DNA of 64,000 nucleotides from Desulfurispirillum indicum S5. Lineage in GTDB: Bacteria; Chrysiogenota; Chrysiogenetes; Chrysiogenales; Chrysiogenaceae. Positions 18,651-27,847 of the stretch are shown here, piece after piece (position 1 is the stretch's first letter; every line of letters begins with the position of its first letter). The notes below the pieces were generated by a model. It was not told where the DNA came from, searched no databases, and saw only the letters and a program-made list of their open reading frames with translations. The stretch spans positions 973,501 to 1,037,500 of the forward strand of contig NC_014836.1 of assembly GCF_000177635.2 (NCBI RefSeq), given 5' to 3'. Both the position numbers and the translations under genes were made by a program.

Positions 18651-19055
18651 ATGACCACAACCATGGTGTTCGCGTCAGACCTTGACGAAGTCGCCACATA
18701 CGCCAAACACATCGTCGAACGCATTCCCGACGGCTACTTCACCCCGAAGAAACTCTACCGGGTGCGGCTCGCCGTTGACGAAGCCATGACCAACGCCATC
18801 ATGCACGGCAACAAAAGCGACACCACCAAGAGCGTCCAGGTCAACCTCCACTGCAACTCCCACGGCATCAACATCAGCATCACCGACGAAGGCGACGGCT
18901 TCGACCAGCGCGCCGTCCCCCAGCCCACCGCAGACGAAAACCTGCTGCGCACCGGTGGACGCGGCATCTATATCGTCGCCCACTACGCCGACAGCCTCAC
19001 CTATAACGACAAAGGCAATCAGGTCACCCTGGCATTCGCCCGCGACATCCCATGA
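18651..19055 (+). CDS. RsbW-like anti-sigma/serine kinase ATPase
   Basis: 134-aa GHKL ATPase of the RsbW/SpoIIAB type. The N box is AVDEAMTNAIMHGN (about residues 41-54), the G1 box DEGDGFD and the G2 box GGRGIYI. Members phosphorylate STAS-domain antagonists or bind sigma factors. No sigma factor is adjacent. A STAS-like protein is encoded at 40796-41098, far away, so a link is only speculative. It overlaps tlyA by 4 bases. Confidence 0.88.
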   Translation: MTTTMVFASDLDEVATYAKHIVERIPDGYFTPKKLYRVRLAVDEAMTNAIMHGNKSDTTKSVQVNLHCNSHGINISITDEGDGFDQRAVPQPTADENLLRTGGRGIYIVAHYADSLTYNDKGNQVTLAFARDIP

Positions 19056-19813
19056 ATCAAAAAACACCCAGAACCCGCCTGGATAAACTCCTGGTGGACC
19101 GCGAACTCGTCAAAAGCCGCGAACGCGCCAAAGCCCTCATCATGGCCGGAGCCGTCATCGTCAATGATCACCGCATCGACAAACCCGGCACCACCGTACC
19201 CGATGACGCCACCATCCGCCTCAAAGTCAAGGATATCCCCTACGTCAGCCGTGGCGGCCTGAAACTGGAACAGGCCCTGCGCAGCTTCGCCATCGACCCC
19301 ACCAGCCACACCTGCCTTGACATCGGCTCCTCCACCGGCGGATTCACCGACTGCCTCCTCCAGCACGGAGCCAGCCACGTCCACGCCGTGGACGTGGGCA
19401 CCAACCAGCTCGACTGGAAACTGCGCACCCACCCCCAGGTCACCATCAGCGAACAAACCGACATCCGCGACTACCAGCCACCCATCGGAACCCGCTTTGA
19501 CCTCATCGTCACCGACGTCTCCTTTATCTCCCTCACCAAAATCATTGAACCCATCACCCGGCTCGCCAGCCCCGGCACCCGCTTCATCGGGCTCGTCAAA
19601 CCCCAGTTTGAACTCAGCCGGGAAAAAATCGCCCGTGGCGGCATCGTCAAGGAAGAAACCCACCGCCTGGAAGCCCTGGAGAAAGTCCTTCACGCCCTGC
19701 GGGAAAACGGACACTGGGAAATACAGCACCATGAACCCAGCCAGACCCCCGGCACCGACGGCAACATCGAATACCTGCTCCTGGCCAGGAAAATCAGCCC
19801 CGAAAACCGCTGA
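19052..19813 (+). CDS. tlyA: TlyA-family rRNA 2'-O-methyltransferase
   Basis: 253 aa with an N-terminal S4 RNA-binding domain (RLDKLLVDRELVKSRERAKA, about residues 8-27) and an FtsJ/RrmJ-type methyltransferase domain. SAM motif I is CLDIGSSTGGFTDCLLQ (about 87-103), and K-D-K-E-type residues include Lys82. Known TlyA proteins methylate ribose in 16S/23S rRNA; the hemolysin label is historical. It is last in the paaK-rsbW-tlyA run. Confidence 0.93.
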   Translation: MNQKTPRTRLDKLLVDRELVKSRERAKALIMAGAVIVNDHRIDKPGTTVPDDATIRLKVKDIPYVSRGGLKLEQALRSFAIDPTSHTCLDIGSSTGGFTDCLLQHGASHVHAVDVGTNQLDWKLRTHPQVTISEQTDIRDYQPPIGTRFDLIVTDVSFISLTKIIEPITRLASPGTRFIGLVKPQFELSREKIARGGIVKEETHRLEALEKVLHALRENGHWEIQHHEPSQTPGTDGNIEYLLLARKISPENR

Positions 19814-19845
19814 GGGCTGGTGTGTGAACGTGCTTTTTGCGCCCA

Positions 19846-19903
19846 TCTGCGAAAATCCGTGGAGAAGATATCCGCTGATTACGCTGATTTACGCAGATAA
19901 AAC
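19846..19903. repeat. degenerate repeat (family E-like fragment)
   Basis: A short stretch with TCTGCGAAAATCCGTGG and GATTTACGCAGATAAA resembles the 3' parts of the family E repeats at 36088 and 37288 (ATCTGCGCAAATCTGCGT). It lies in the 134-bp gap after tlyA. Confidence 0.35.
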
Positions 19904-19947
19904 CAAATACAGAAAAGAGCCTGATGGCACGGTCGTGTGGGTATTCC

Positions 19948-20193
19948 TTACTTCAGGTCGTTGTGGCCAAGGTGGCCTGTTGGCCACTTGAGTTCGTCGG
20001 GTATCAGGGGCCAGTATTCGGCGGCTTCCTCTTCCTGCCCGCGCATGTCGAGCAGCGACCAGACAAACACAGCGTTCTCTTCAGGATTGGCATCAAGTTC
20101 TTCGCGGGAGAACATGGGGGACTCCCGGTCGTATATCTGCAGGCCAATGCCGATGCGCTCCTGCTTGCTGGGGTTCAGATCAAAGACGTTCAT
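19948..20193 (-). CDS. small hypothetical protein
   Basis: 81-aa acidic soluble protein starting MNVFDLNPSKQERIGIGLQI, with no cysteine and no recognised domain. ATG 20193 is preceded by AGGTGA at good spacing. An upstream frame may overlap it by 4 bases (ATGA). Function unknown. Confidence 0.55.
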   Translation of the reverse strand: MNVFDLNPSKQERIGIGLQIYDRESPMFSREELDANPEENAVFVWSLLDMRGQEEEAAEYWPLIPDELKWPTGHLGHNDLK

Positions 20194-20318
20194 GTGTTCA
20201 CCTGTTGAATGGCTGAGTTCCATGTCACTGTGTCGGCGTTTATCGCGTTCAGCGCCCCTTGTATGCTCGGATATTCTGCAATCAAGAAAGATACCACTCC
20301 CTTCACCTTGACGGACAT
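20190..20318 (-). CDS. possible very small protein upstream of the 19948 gene
   Basis: 42-aa candidate (MSVKVKGVVSFLIAEYPSIQ...) whose TGA overlaps the next ATG, the main argument that it is real. The RBS is weak, and the frame extends upstream to 20423 with a less protein-like sequence. No family was recognised. Confidence 0.25.
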   Translation of the reverse strand: MSVKVKGVVSFLIAEYPSIQGALNAINADTVTWNSAIQQVNT

Positions 20319-20976
20319 ACCCGTTATGGCTATATATTTTTTTTCTGAGCGGGTGTGACACGGTGATATTCCCCCGGCCGTAACACATGCCGTTGGGCAT
20401 GGAGTGCTATGTAGGGTTGCCACTACCTTGTGGACAGGGGGGCCCTACCTCCCGCTCTCTTTTCCTGCTTTCTTACGCCATTATCTCATTTCATCTGAAA
20501 TCAATCATTGAAAGCCAATTACAAATCCACAGACTCCTTGACTGCACCACGTCATACAGCGACTTTTCAAAACCACATCAAGAGGGGTACAACTTGCACC
20601 CCTCTTGGTCGTGTCGTACCAGAGCATTTTGTCTACGGGGCTGGGAGTAGCAGCAGTGCGCGTGGCAGGAGATGGAAAAACTATGCTCTTACATTTTGCC
20701 GCAGTAACATAGCCGATGTTCGACAGACGACGCGTAATGGTCAGGTAGTGAAAAGTAAATGGTAGCTCCGGGAGGGGCTCCCGTTCCACCCTCACGCGAG
20801 CCGCCCCTTGCGGGGCGTCCTACGGCTGGGAGATTCACCGTGTTTCCAGAGCTACCAATAAGGAGAATAGAGTCATGGCTCGCGACCGTCAAGGTTGAAA
20901 GCGTAGTAACTATTCACAGGGGAGTCTCACACACAGAGACCTGTCCTCAAAGAAAGGCATTCAAACGAAAAGGCAT

Positions 20977-21006
20977 ATCTCTCGCCCGTTCGCTGCGCTC
21001 ACTCAA
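20977..21006. repeat. repeat family D, copy 1
   Basis: A 30-bp match to 61135-61165 beginning ATCTCTCGCCCGTTCGCTG, followed in both places by looser similarity of the TTCTTTGCG..GCGAGAG kind. This is an intergenic repeat with no coding sense. Confidence 0.6.
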
Positions 21007-21140
21007 GACGCCAGGAGCGCCAAGAAAATCGATTTGTCACCCATCTTCTTCGCGTTCTTTGCGGCTGCGAGAGGAATCCCTTTCTTGCATTCAAAAAAAA
21101 AGCGTATTGATTTCTCTGGCACCCCGTTATCGCAACAGGG

Positions 21141-21170
21141 GTATTCATTCCACGTGTGCGGGGAGGGTGC
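21141..21170 (-). repeat. isolated relic resembling a type I-E CRISPR repeat
   Basis: On the plus strand TTCATTCCACGTGTGCGGGGA matches the common I-E repeat core (TTCATCCCCACGTGTGCGGGGA type) with one deletion and one substitution. It is a single copy, 110 bp from the distal end of the I-F array. No I-E cas genes are present. Confidence 0.35.
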
Positions 21171-21279
21171 CTCCAATTTCCGCATGCGGAAATAATTATG
21201 CAGCTCATCCAAACATAAAGATAAAAGAAGTATTGAAGCCATATCTAATAAAGGGGCGAAGTCGTGACGTATTGTCACT

Positions 21280-23587
21280 CTTCTGAGCTGCCTGTGCGGC
21301 AGTGAACGAAATACTGGCACCCTGGACCGACTTTTCAATTTTCTGAGCTGCCTATGCGGCAGTGAACGTGTTTTCGCTTGACTCCACCGAATCGGGCGAT
21401 TTCTGAGCTGCCTATGCGGCAGTGAACATGATCTGTAATAGCCCGCAGCGTTTCAGTGCTTTCTGAGCTGCCTATGCGGCAGTGAACCTGATCCAGTCCT
21501 GCCCCTTGCCGGTCACACGTTTCTGAGCTGCCTATGCGGCAGTGAACCACTAACGCCAATAGGCCCTGCTGTATCGTGCTTTCTGAGCTGCCTATGCGGC
21601 AGTGAACCCTCGCCCTGCGCAGCCAGCGCCGGGATATATTTTCTGAGCTGCCTATGCGGCAGTGAACGACCAACGATAGTAGGGAGCTGTTCAGCGATTT
21701 TTCTGAGCTGCCTATGCGGCAGTGAACAACGGAATCTGTAACGCTGATATAGCGCTGCATTTCTGAGCTGCCTATGCGGCAGTGAACTTTGGATGGGCAG
21801 GAGCTGCTGGATGGTTCCTTTTCTGAGCTGCCTATGCGGCAGTGAACATCCCCGAGACATTGGCCGAGGGTGCCCAGGCTTTCTGAGCTGCCTATGCGGC
21901 AGTGAACCACATTACCGACCAGGTCGGCGATACCCGCCATTTCTGAGCTGCCTATGCGGCAGTGAACGGCTCGACAATCCACGCCACAAACTACCGGCTT
22001 TTCTGAGCTGCCTATGCGGCAGTGAACAGAGGGGAGCCTGTTTTGCTGGGACTTGAACTTTTCTGAGCTGCCTATGCGGCAGTGAACGATATTACCATGG
22101 ATGCTGATGATATCGAGCATTTCTGAGCTGCCTATGCGGCAGTGAACCAGTACCAAACCTCCATCGTGCAGCGTTCGCTTTTCTGAGCTGCCTATGCGGC
22201 AGTGAACGCTATCACCCGGAAGTCGCCCAGGTTCCAATCTTTCTGAGCTGCCTATGCGGCAGTGAACTGTCCGCAATGGTATACGAAACCAAGCAGCTCT
22301 TTCTGAGCTGCCTATGCGGCAGTGAACGCTAGCGGCCTGCTGTACGACGAGGATATACATTTCTGAGCTGCCTATGCGGCAGTGAACGGAGCTGCGCCGG
22401 GTGTCGAAATACATACCGATTTCTGAGCTGCCTATGCGGCAGTGAACGACAACGAGTCTTTACGATACCACAATCGGCATTTCTGAGCTGCCTATGCGGC
22501 AGTGAACTGTGCTCTCCCGCTGTCGCTGTCTCAATTCAATTTCTGAGCTGCCTATGCGGCAGTGAACAAATGCCGGGAGTGCAAGGGAAAGGGCAAGGTT
22601 TTCTGAGCTGCCTATGCGGCAGTGAACGTTACCCAGCAGACACCACCCATGTGCCATATTTTCTGAGCTGCCTATGCGGCAGTGAACTCAGCGCCGCGCC
22701 ATTCTGGTACAGGACCTATTTTCTGAGCTGCCTATGCGGCAGTGAACCTATAGGGATCATTCTGGTTCTTCTGTTTCAATTTCTGAGCTGCCTATGCGGC
22801 AGTGAACCTACCGAGATACACCGGACACCTGCGCCAATTTTTCTGAGCTGCCTATGCGGCAGTGAACACTGACACTCGGATTCAGCACAAGATTTTTCAT
22901 TTCTGAGCTGCCTATGCGGCAGTGAACGACGGGAAGGCCATTGACCAGTGCGATATCAATTTCTGAGCTGCCTATGCGGCAGTGAACTTCACCAGGCTGC
23001 CATACACAAGGTTCAATTCTTTCTGAGCTGCCTATGCGGCAGTGAACGGGAGGGTAGGGTGTGGCTGAACCCTCCTTATTTTCTGAGCTGCCTATGCGGC
23101 AGTGAACTCATGGCTATATGATTGCAGATGACGCAAACTTTTCTGAGCTGCCTATGCGGCAGTGAACGATCATCTGCGGCAACGTAGTCATCGCCTTCAT
23201 TTCTGAGCTGCCTATGCGGCAGTGAACGATGACAGCGTACCTGGTGGCGAGTGCGTTCATTTCTGAGCTGCCTATGCGGCAGTGAACATGTACGGGGTTT
23301 CATCTACCGACCAATACCCTTTCTGAGCTGCCTATGCGGCAGTGAACTGAATCTTGGTGTGGCCAAGCTGGAGCCAATTTTTCTGAGCTGCCTATGCGGC
23401 AGTGAACTGGAGCGTCTTCCGACACTGCCAACTTCTTCCTTTCTGAGCTGCCTATGCGGCAGTGAACTTGGTATCCATCGTAAGGGTCGTGGGTGATATT
23501 TTCTGAGCTGCCTATGCGGCAGTGAACCCAATGTGGGTGATTTTTGAGCTTCAGGGGATTTTCTGAGCTGCCTATGCGGCAGTGAAC
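21280..23587 (-). CRISPR. Type I-F CRISPR array, 39 repeats, 38 spacers
   Basis: 28-bp repeats recur exactly every 60 bp, giving 38 spacers of exactly 32 bp. In the transcribed (minus) sense each repeat has the Cas6f hairpin CTGCC-GCATA-GGCAG and ends CTCAGAAA, the 8-nt crRNA handle. All repeats are identical except the one at 21280-21307, which differs at two positions. The degenerate repeat marks the distal end, so the leader lies at 23588 onward, next to cas6f. No two spacers looked alike by eye. Confidence 0.98.
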
Positions 23588-23638
23588 TATAACTGTAGCG
23601 CAGGAAGTAACCCGTGGTAAAGATGTTCCGCCTAAAAA
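23588..23638 (-). promoter_or_regulatory. CRISPR leader
   Basis: A short, fairly AT-rich stretch between the cas operon terminator and the first (leader-end) repeat, with TACAGTTATA just before the repeat on the minus strand. Because a terminator separates it from cas6f, the array promoter should lie here or overlap the hairpin. No -35/-10 pair is certain. Confidence 0.5.
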
Positions 23639-23671
23639 TGGCCAGCAACCATAATTTCAGGTTGCTGGCCA
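23634..23671 (-). terminator. Terminator of the cas operon
   Basis: A 12-bp perfect stem, TGGCCAGCAACC/GGTTGCTGGCCA (23639-23650 with 23660-23671), has a 9-base loop. On the minus strand it is followed by TTTTTA. It lies 44 bases past cas6f and before the array. Confidence 0.8.
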
Positions 23672-23715
23672 AGTGGTTTAAATACTAGACGTTACCATGC
23701 ATCAAGAAAAAAGGG

Positions 23716-24264
23716 TCAAAACCATGGGACCGTGCTTCCGCCTACACTCAACCCGTAAGCCGAATATACACTCTGCTTGCCTGCTTTCTCTGCATTTCTC
23801 TGCTCTATGAAAAGCGGAAATTTTTGTGCAGTAGATGCGCTTAACAGACGAAAAAAAGGCTGGTTAAGCTGGTCTCGAGATTGCAAAAGTTCCAGGGCTC
23901 TTTCTTCAGAGAGTGATCCTCGCTTCAGTGCTCGTCTAATTCTGGAAGCGGTCATCTTAGACTGTACACGCGCTACTTGCACATATGCTGCCTGCGCTGG
24001 CACCTGCAAGATACCTGAAGTTTGTGTATAGTCCTGAAGTCCCGTCAGCCATGAAAGTGTCATGATGCTTTCAAGGGCTGCAAGGCTCCCATGCAAGCGT
24101 AGTAAAGCGCCTGGGGTTTTACCCGCCTCTGGAAAACTGACACCTATATCACTTCTTCCCGATTCCACCAATGCGCGATGGAGTTTTGCAAAGACCGTAC
24201 TCATCAGGGTAGTGGCTTCAAACTCCTGGTCAGGCAGAATACGGATCTCAATATACGAATCCAT
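23716..24264 (-). CDS. cas6f: type I-F crRNA endoribonuclease Cas6f (Csy4)
   Basis: 182-aa RNase that cuts the repeat hairpin and stays bound to the crRNA 3' end. It aligns well with known Csy4: MDSYIEIRILPDQEF start, KLHRALV with catalytic His29, GVSFPE (41-46), the Arg-rich helix RIRRALKRG (108-116), Ser144 in SAST, and the C-terminus YGLSVGG...VPWF. ATG 24264 is chosen because AGGAG lies 7 bases upstream; the open frame to 24300 runs into csy3. It is the last gene of the cas operon and appears intact. Confidence 0.95.
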   Translation of the reverse strand: MDSYIEIRILPDQEFEATTLMSTVFAKLHRALVESGRSDIGVSFPEAGKTPGALLRLHGSLAALESIMTLSWLTGLQDYTQTSGILQVPAQAAYVQVARVQSKMTASRIRRALKRGSLSEERALELLQSRDQLNQPFFRLLSASTAQKFPLFIEQRNAEKAGKQSVYSAYGLSVGGSTVPWF

Positions 24265-24274
24265 AATATGCTCC

Positions 24275-25273
24275 TTAGTCAGCTTTACCAAATACTCCAC
24301 CGCGAATCAGGGTAGCTATGACGTAATGTTGTTGTTTAACATCGGGTGTTTTATCTTTGCCGATCCAATTATCCAGCAGATTATAAAAGTCCATTTTATC
24401 AGTAGGTTGGCGATAGGCTTTGCCACGGTTGGTGACTGAGCCATAGGGTTCAACAGCAATTGGGCCAAGGTCACCGGCATCTGGATACCAGGTGTCAATC
24501 GTGCGAAGTGCATTACCAACTTTCTGCGAGTGAAGCGCCGCCACGCCATCTACTTGATAAAGGACTTTACTCTTGTCGCCTTTACCCTTGTCAAGAATCA
24601 GTTCCTGAGAAGGAAAGACTTCTTGCCCCTGACCCAGTTTCACAAATGCATGAACGGTTAAAAGCACATAACTTTCACTGGTTAATCCCTTTTTTATGAC
24701 TTCTGTCAGGGGATTAAGCCCTGAGTTGTTTGAGCTGAACTGGCGCAGGTTGAAGTCGTGGCTATCGAAAACCCATTCTTGATCCAGATGTTTAATGCGA
24801 ACTTCAACTTGCTCAGCACCAACGCGGTTGCGCCAGAGAAAACGTCCATTCGCGAGATTTTCTGCATAGCGCGAAGCCAACTCACCAAATCCATGCTCCT
24901 CAATGTACTGGTTGATCTTACTTGCGAGTGCTTCTTGGTAATCGGGGTTGTTGCACGCTGAGGGAGTGCTGAGATCACCCAGAATACGCAGCGTGAAGCT
25001 GAGTTTTAGGGTGTCTTTTTCAAAGGGTAGAGCTGCAACGTCAACAATTTGTGGGTTTGGGCTTTCAATTTTTTGGTTTAATTTGGTTGGATCCTGCTCA
25101 TTTGCTGTTTTAAGTCTATTGGATATGGTGCCACGAACCGCTTTTTCCTGAATTTTGATTGCTTCCCAGGAGTTGCTTTGGTCACGCTCATCCCAGTTTC
25201 CGGCATACATCAAGGCATCGGAGTTGGCGAGTTTGCGTTCAAAAGCCAGTACACTTGCTTCTAATTTTGCCAT
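24275..25273 (-). CDS. csy3: type I-F Csy3 (Cas7f) backbone protein
   Basis: 332-aa RAMP protein; six copies normally wrap the spacer part of crRNA in the Csy complex. Typical sequences are the start [20 protein letters not shown], then SALMYAG-like [12 protein letters not shown], the FLWRNR stretch and the C-terminal FYNLLDNWI and GGVFGK region. ATG 25273 has GGAAGG upstream; the open frame to 25360 overlaps csy2 and is not needed. Intact, lying between csy2 and cas6f. Confidence 0.95.
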   Translation of the reverse strand: MAKLEASVLAFERKLANSDALMYAGNWDERDQSNSWEAIKIQEKAVRGTISNRLKTANEQDPTKLNQKIESPNPQIVDVAALPFEKDTLKLSFTLRILGDLSTPSACNNPDYQEALASKINQYIEEHGFGELASRYAENLANGRFLWRNRVGAEQVEVRIKHLDQEWVFDSHDFNLRQFSSNNSGLNPLTEVIKKGLTSESYVLLTVHAFVKLGQGQEVFPSQELILDKGKGDKSKVLYQVDGVAALHSQKVGNALRTIDTWYPDAGDLGPIAVEPYGSVTNRGKAYRQPTDKMDFYNLLDNWIGKDKTPDVKQQHYVIATLIRGGVFGKAD

Positions 25274-25310
25274 GGTGGTTTCCTTCCTTTTGGTGTTGTC
25301 AGGCTGTCTA

Positions 25311-26297
25311 TTAAATAGGTGCTTCGGGTTGGTAGTGATTAATACCCAGATAACAGTCATCTTTTTGGTAATAACGCCAGATCAGGTATTCCAGTTTATT
25401 GATGCGGTGAGGGCTGAGCCATTGGCCAATGCCGTAGGCTGATTCAACAAAGCGAAAAGGCACTGAGGGGTCGCGTGTGTGAGCCACCTCGCCAGGTTCG
25501 TAGAGTGGTGAAATGGACTGATAGCCGGTCATAATCGGTACCAGCCAGCCTTCAGCAGGTTTGGGCTGCAGCTCCCAGATGGCTGGGGTCTTTTCCGTCA
25601 GCTCTTCAGAATCCGGGTCAGGCTGGGCCTGGTACTTTAAGGCAGCAAAGTCCAGCCAGGCATCCAGAAGCTCTGCCTCTGGATGCTGCTCTTTAAGCTG
25701 TTGGAAATGTTCTGTCAGCAGTTCGCTGCGGTCAACCAGAGCAAAACCGGGCAGTAGTTTGAGTAGCTTTTTGCGCGTCCACTTCTGTTGATCTTCAGTT
25801 GTTTCCGGCAGGGTCTCAAAACGAACCTCTTGAATGCTTTGAATGATTCCGCCTGCCAATCGAAGGGTCAGTAGTTTTTCCTGAATCTGTCGTGAAAAGA
25901 GTTCTGCATCCTCGTCTGGGTTTCCTGTGTTGAAGTTAAGCTTTTTGGGCCTGAAATCGCATTCTATCAGGAGGCTGACTTCCAGATGCATTTTGCCTTC
26001 TTCATTGAAAGGAGGGGTAGTCCACTTATCTTTATTTTTTTTGTCTTGGACTAAAGGATTGCGGGTGAGTCCGAAGACATACTCCCCTCTGCCCCCAGGT
26101 TGATAGGCCTTGACCTGATGCCAATGGCAAATCACGCCGCAGCCACCCAAAGACACTCCTTGCCTCTCTTGTGTGAAGCGAGACAGGGCATGGGTTAAGC
26201 CCAGAAAGTTGGTGATGGCGGGAAAACCCCAGGTCATACCTGAGATTGCATTGGCATTTTCTATGCGCAGGCGTTTCAATATCAGCAGGGACTTCAT
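25311..26297 (-). CDS. csy2: type I-F Csy2 (Cas5f)
   Basis: 328-aa Cas5-like protein that caps the 5' handle of crRNA with Csy1. The start [38 protein letters not shown] and [12 protein letters not shown] are typical. The C-terminus [14 protein letters not shown] is also conserved. The ATG at 26297 overlaps the csy1 stop (26294-26296), showing that the two were coupled; with csy1 interrupted, csy2 translation may suffer. Otherwise intact. Confidence 0.94.
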   Translation of the reverse strand: MKSLLILKRLRIENANAISGMTWGFPAITNFLGLTHALSRFTQERQGVSLGGCGVICHWHQVKAYQPGGRGEYVFGLTRNPLVQDKKNKDKWTTPPFNEEGKMHLEVSLLIECDFRPKKLNFNTGNPDEDAELFSRQIQEKLLTLRLAGGIIQSIQEVRFETLPETTEDQQKWTRKKLLKLLPGFALVDRSELLTEHFQQLKEQHPEAELLDAWLDFAALKYQAQPDPDSEELTEKTPAIWELQPKPAEGWLVPIMTGYQSISPLYEPGEVAHTRDPSVPFRFVESAYGIGQWLSPHRINKLEYLIWRYYQKDDCYLGINHYQPEAPI

Positions 26298-26536
26298 AGG
26301 CTGACCTCCAGGTCTTCTTTCAGGAGCTTGAGTTTTTGTTCAACCAGTTTTTTCCACTCATTGAATTCATCTTCGCCAGTTTCCAAGTTAGTCTGGAGCT
26401 TTTTGATTCGGGTCTGGTTAATGGCATGATTGAGCCAAAGCGAAAATTTTCTGGCAACGGCTTCTTGCCAAGCACCTGCTTCTCTTTCCAGGGCAAAGCC
26501 TGCATCATGTTCCGCTCTCCAGGGGTCAAGCCAGAG
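26294..26536 (-). pseudogene. csy1: csy1 (Cas8f) C-terminal fragment
   Basis: Encodes the last 80 or so residues of Csy1 (LWLDPWRAEHDAGFALEREA, then KFSLWLNHAINQT and a charged tail ending LEVSL). It is cut off from the rest by the IS3-family copy at 26537-27847. The GAG at 26534-26536 is one copy of the 3-bp target duplication. The fragment has no start of its own in this frame. Confidence 0.92.
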
Positions 26537-26595
26537 TAAAGTGGGCCCAGTTGTCCAGACATATTTCGAGGAAGTTTAAGTTTTCTTATTGCAGC

Positions 26596-27408
26596 CTATG
26601 CCGCAAGCTTTTCCTCCTTTATTCTAAATACTGACATGTACATTTTGTCTGGTGTTCTGTAGTCAAGAGACTGATGAAACCTTCTGCTATTGTAGAAGGT
26701 GAAGTATCGCTTTACTCCTTCCTTGAGTTCGGTCATGTTCTCATAGCATTTGATATAGATGTTTTCGTATTTCACACTGCGCCAAAGGCGCTCTACGTAG
26801 ACATTGTCAAGGGCTCTGCCTTTGCCGTCCATGCTGATTCTGATGCCGTGACTCTTGAGTCTTTGCGTAAATGCCTCTGAGCTATATTGGCTTCCCTGGT
26901 CGGTGTTGAATATCCCAGGGACTCCATAGCGTCTGATGGCTTCATCCAGTGCTTCGAGGCAAAAGCAGGTATCCATGGTGTTGGAGATGCGCCAGCTCAG
27001 TACTTTGCGGCTGAACAGATCTATGATAGCTGTCAGGTACACCGTCTTGGCGCCAAGCTTCAAGTACGTGATATCAGTGGCCCAAACCTGGTTGGGAAGC
27101 CAGATATTCAATCCTCGCAGCAAGTACGGATACTTCTTGTGCTGCTTGTTGGCCCGTGAAAGATTGGGTTTGGGGTAAATCGCACGCAGCCCATGCTTGT
27201 GCATAATGCGCCGCACCTGTTTGGAACTCACGGCCATATCATGTTCCTCATTGAGCTGTATGGCTATCTTGCGATAACCGAAGGTGGGAATGTCTTGCAG
27301 CACCCTGAGAACAACCTTCAGTATTTCAAGATCAGATTCCTCCAGCGCCGACGAACGTGACTGGTAATAGTAGGTCGAGTGGCTGATGCCAAGCAACTTG
27401 CACTGCAT
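26596..27408 (-). CDS. IS3-family transposase OrfB (copy 1)
   Basis: 270-aa DDE integrase-like transposase. The catalytic residues sit in WATDITYL, FNTDQGSQYSS and NVYVERLWRS. An HTH_21-type region (IPTFGYRKI) precedes the rve core. The frame is open upstream through the A9 run at the end of orfA, so the active product is probably an OrfAB fusion made by -1 frameshifting rather than free OrfB. Confidence 0.93.
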   Translation of the reverse strand: MQCKLLGISHSTYYYQSRSSALEESDLEILKVVLRVLQDIPTFGYRKIAIQLNEEHDMAVSSKQVRRIMHKHGLRAIYPKPNLSRANKQHKKYPYLLRGLNIWLPNQVWATDITYLKLGAKTVYLTAIIDLFSRKVLSWRISNTMDTCFCLEALDEAIRRYGVPGIFNTDQGSQYSSEAFTQRLKSHGIRISMDGKGRALDNVYVERLWRSVKYENIYIKCYENMTELKEGVKRYFTFYNSRRFHQSLDYRTPDKMYMSVFRIKEEKLAA

Positions 27409-27437
27409 CCGTATGCTCAGGTTTTTATGGCCTGGCT

Positions 27438-27755
27438 CTATGGCATTTTTGGCTCGTGACCGTAGAGTTGCACATACTTTTTTTTTAGGAAGTCCTTCTC
27501 AACCTGAAGCATGCCAATTTGCTTGTAAAGGGCGTCAACATTGCGATCCTCTTTGTCCTTGCCCTTCTTCTTGTTGGGACGATCGAATATATCAGGCATG
27601 GCTTCCAGAGCACGCTTCTTCCACTCCTTGATCTGCTGGGGATGAACCTCATACTCCTGAGCCAGCTCCTGAACAGTCTTTTCTTCACGCAGCGCCTCAA
27701 GGGCTACCTTGGCTTTGAACTCATTGGTAAATGTCTTACGTTGCACTATAGTCAC
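27438..27755 (-). CDS. IS3-family transposase OrfA (copy 1)
   Basis: 105-aa helix-turn-helix protein ([20 protein letters not shown], then [15 protein letters not shown]) with a coiled-coil end. It binds the IS ends. Nine consecutive A residues near the 3' end form a slippery site joining it to OrfB. Confidence 0.93.
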   Translation of the reverse strand: MTIVQRKTFTNEFKAKVALEALREEKTVQELAQEYEVHPQQIKEWKKRALEAMPDIFDRPNKKKGKDKEDRNVDALYKQIGMLQVEKDFLKKKYVQLYGHEPKMP

Positions 27756-27847
27756 TCTCCAGGTGATGTTTGGATCAGGTCAATCTACGCCACTTCCGAT
27801 GACTTTGCCAAACTTAAACCCCTGTCCGATTTACTGGGCCCATTATA

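Larger units (their letters stand above)
20424..21279. other. gene-poor region between small genes and the CRISPR array
   Basis: 856 bp with no convincing gene. It holds a 10-bp perfect inverted repeat CAAGAGGGGT/ACCCCTCTTG (20579-20607), a repeat copy at 20977-21006 shared with 61135-61165, a type I-E-like repeat relic at 21141-21170, and an 18-bp palindrome around TTTCCGCATGCGGAAA (21176-21193). The frames seen here are short and lack credible start sites. Confidence 0.6.
26537..27847 (-). mobile_element. IS3-family insertion sequence, copy 1 (in csy1)
   Basis: A 1311-bp element with ends TAAAGTGGGCCCAGT and (inverted) TATAATGGGCCCAGT, flanked by a direct GAG duplication (26534-26536 and 27848-27850). 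It carries orfA and orfB with a DDE transposase. Copy 2 at 29342-30652 has the same length and identical encoded proteins, in opposite orientation, so transposition was recent. Confidence 0.95.

Noticed and set aside
20424-21279. tRNA or other known RNA gene in the gene-poor region
   Set aside because: No cloverleaf or known RNA motif was recognised; only isolated inverted repeats are present.
21335-22414. Long open frame (359 codons, minus strand) with repeated VHCRIGSSE units, and similar frames across 21.5-23.7 kb
   Set aside because: These are translations of the CRISPR repeats; the 60-bp period keeps a frame open by chance.
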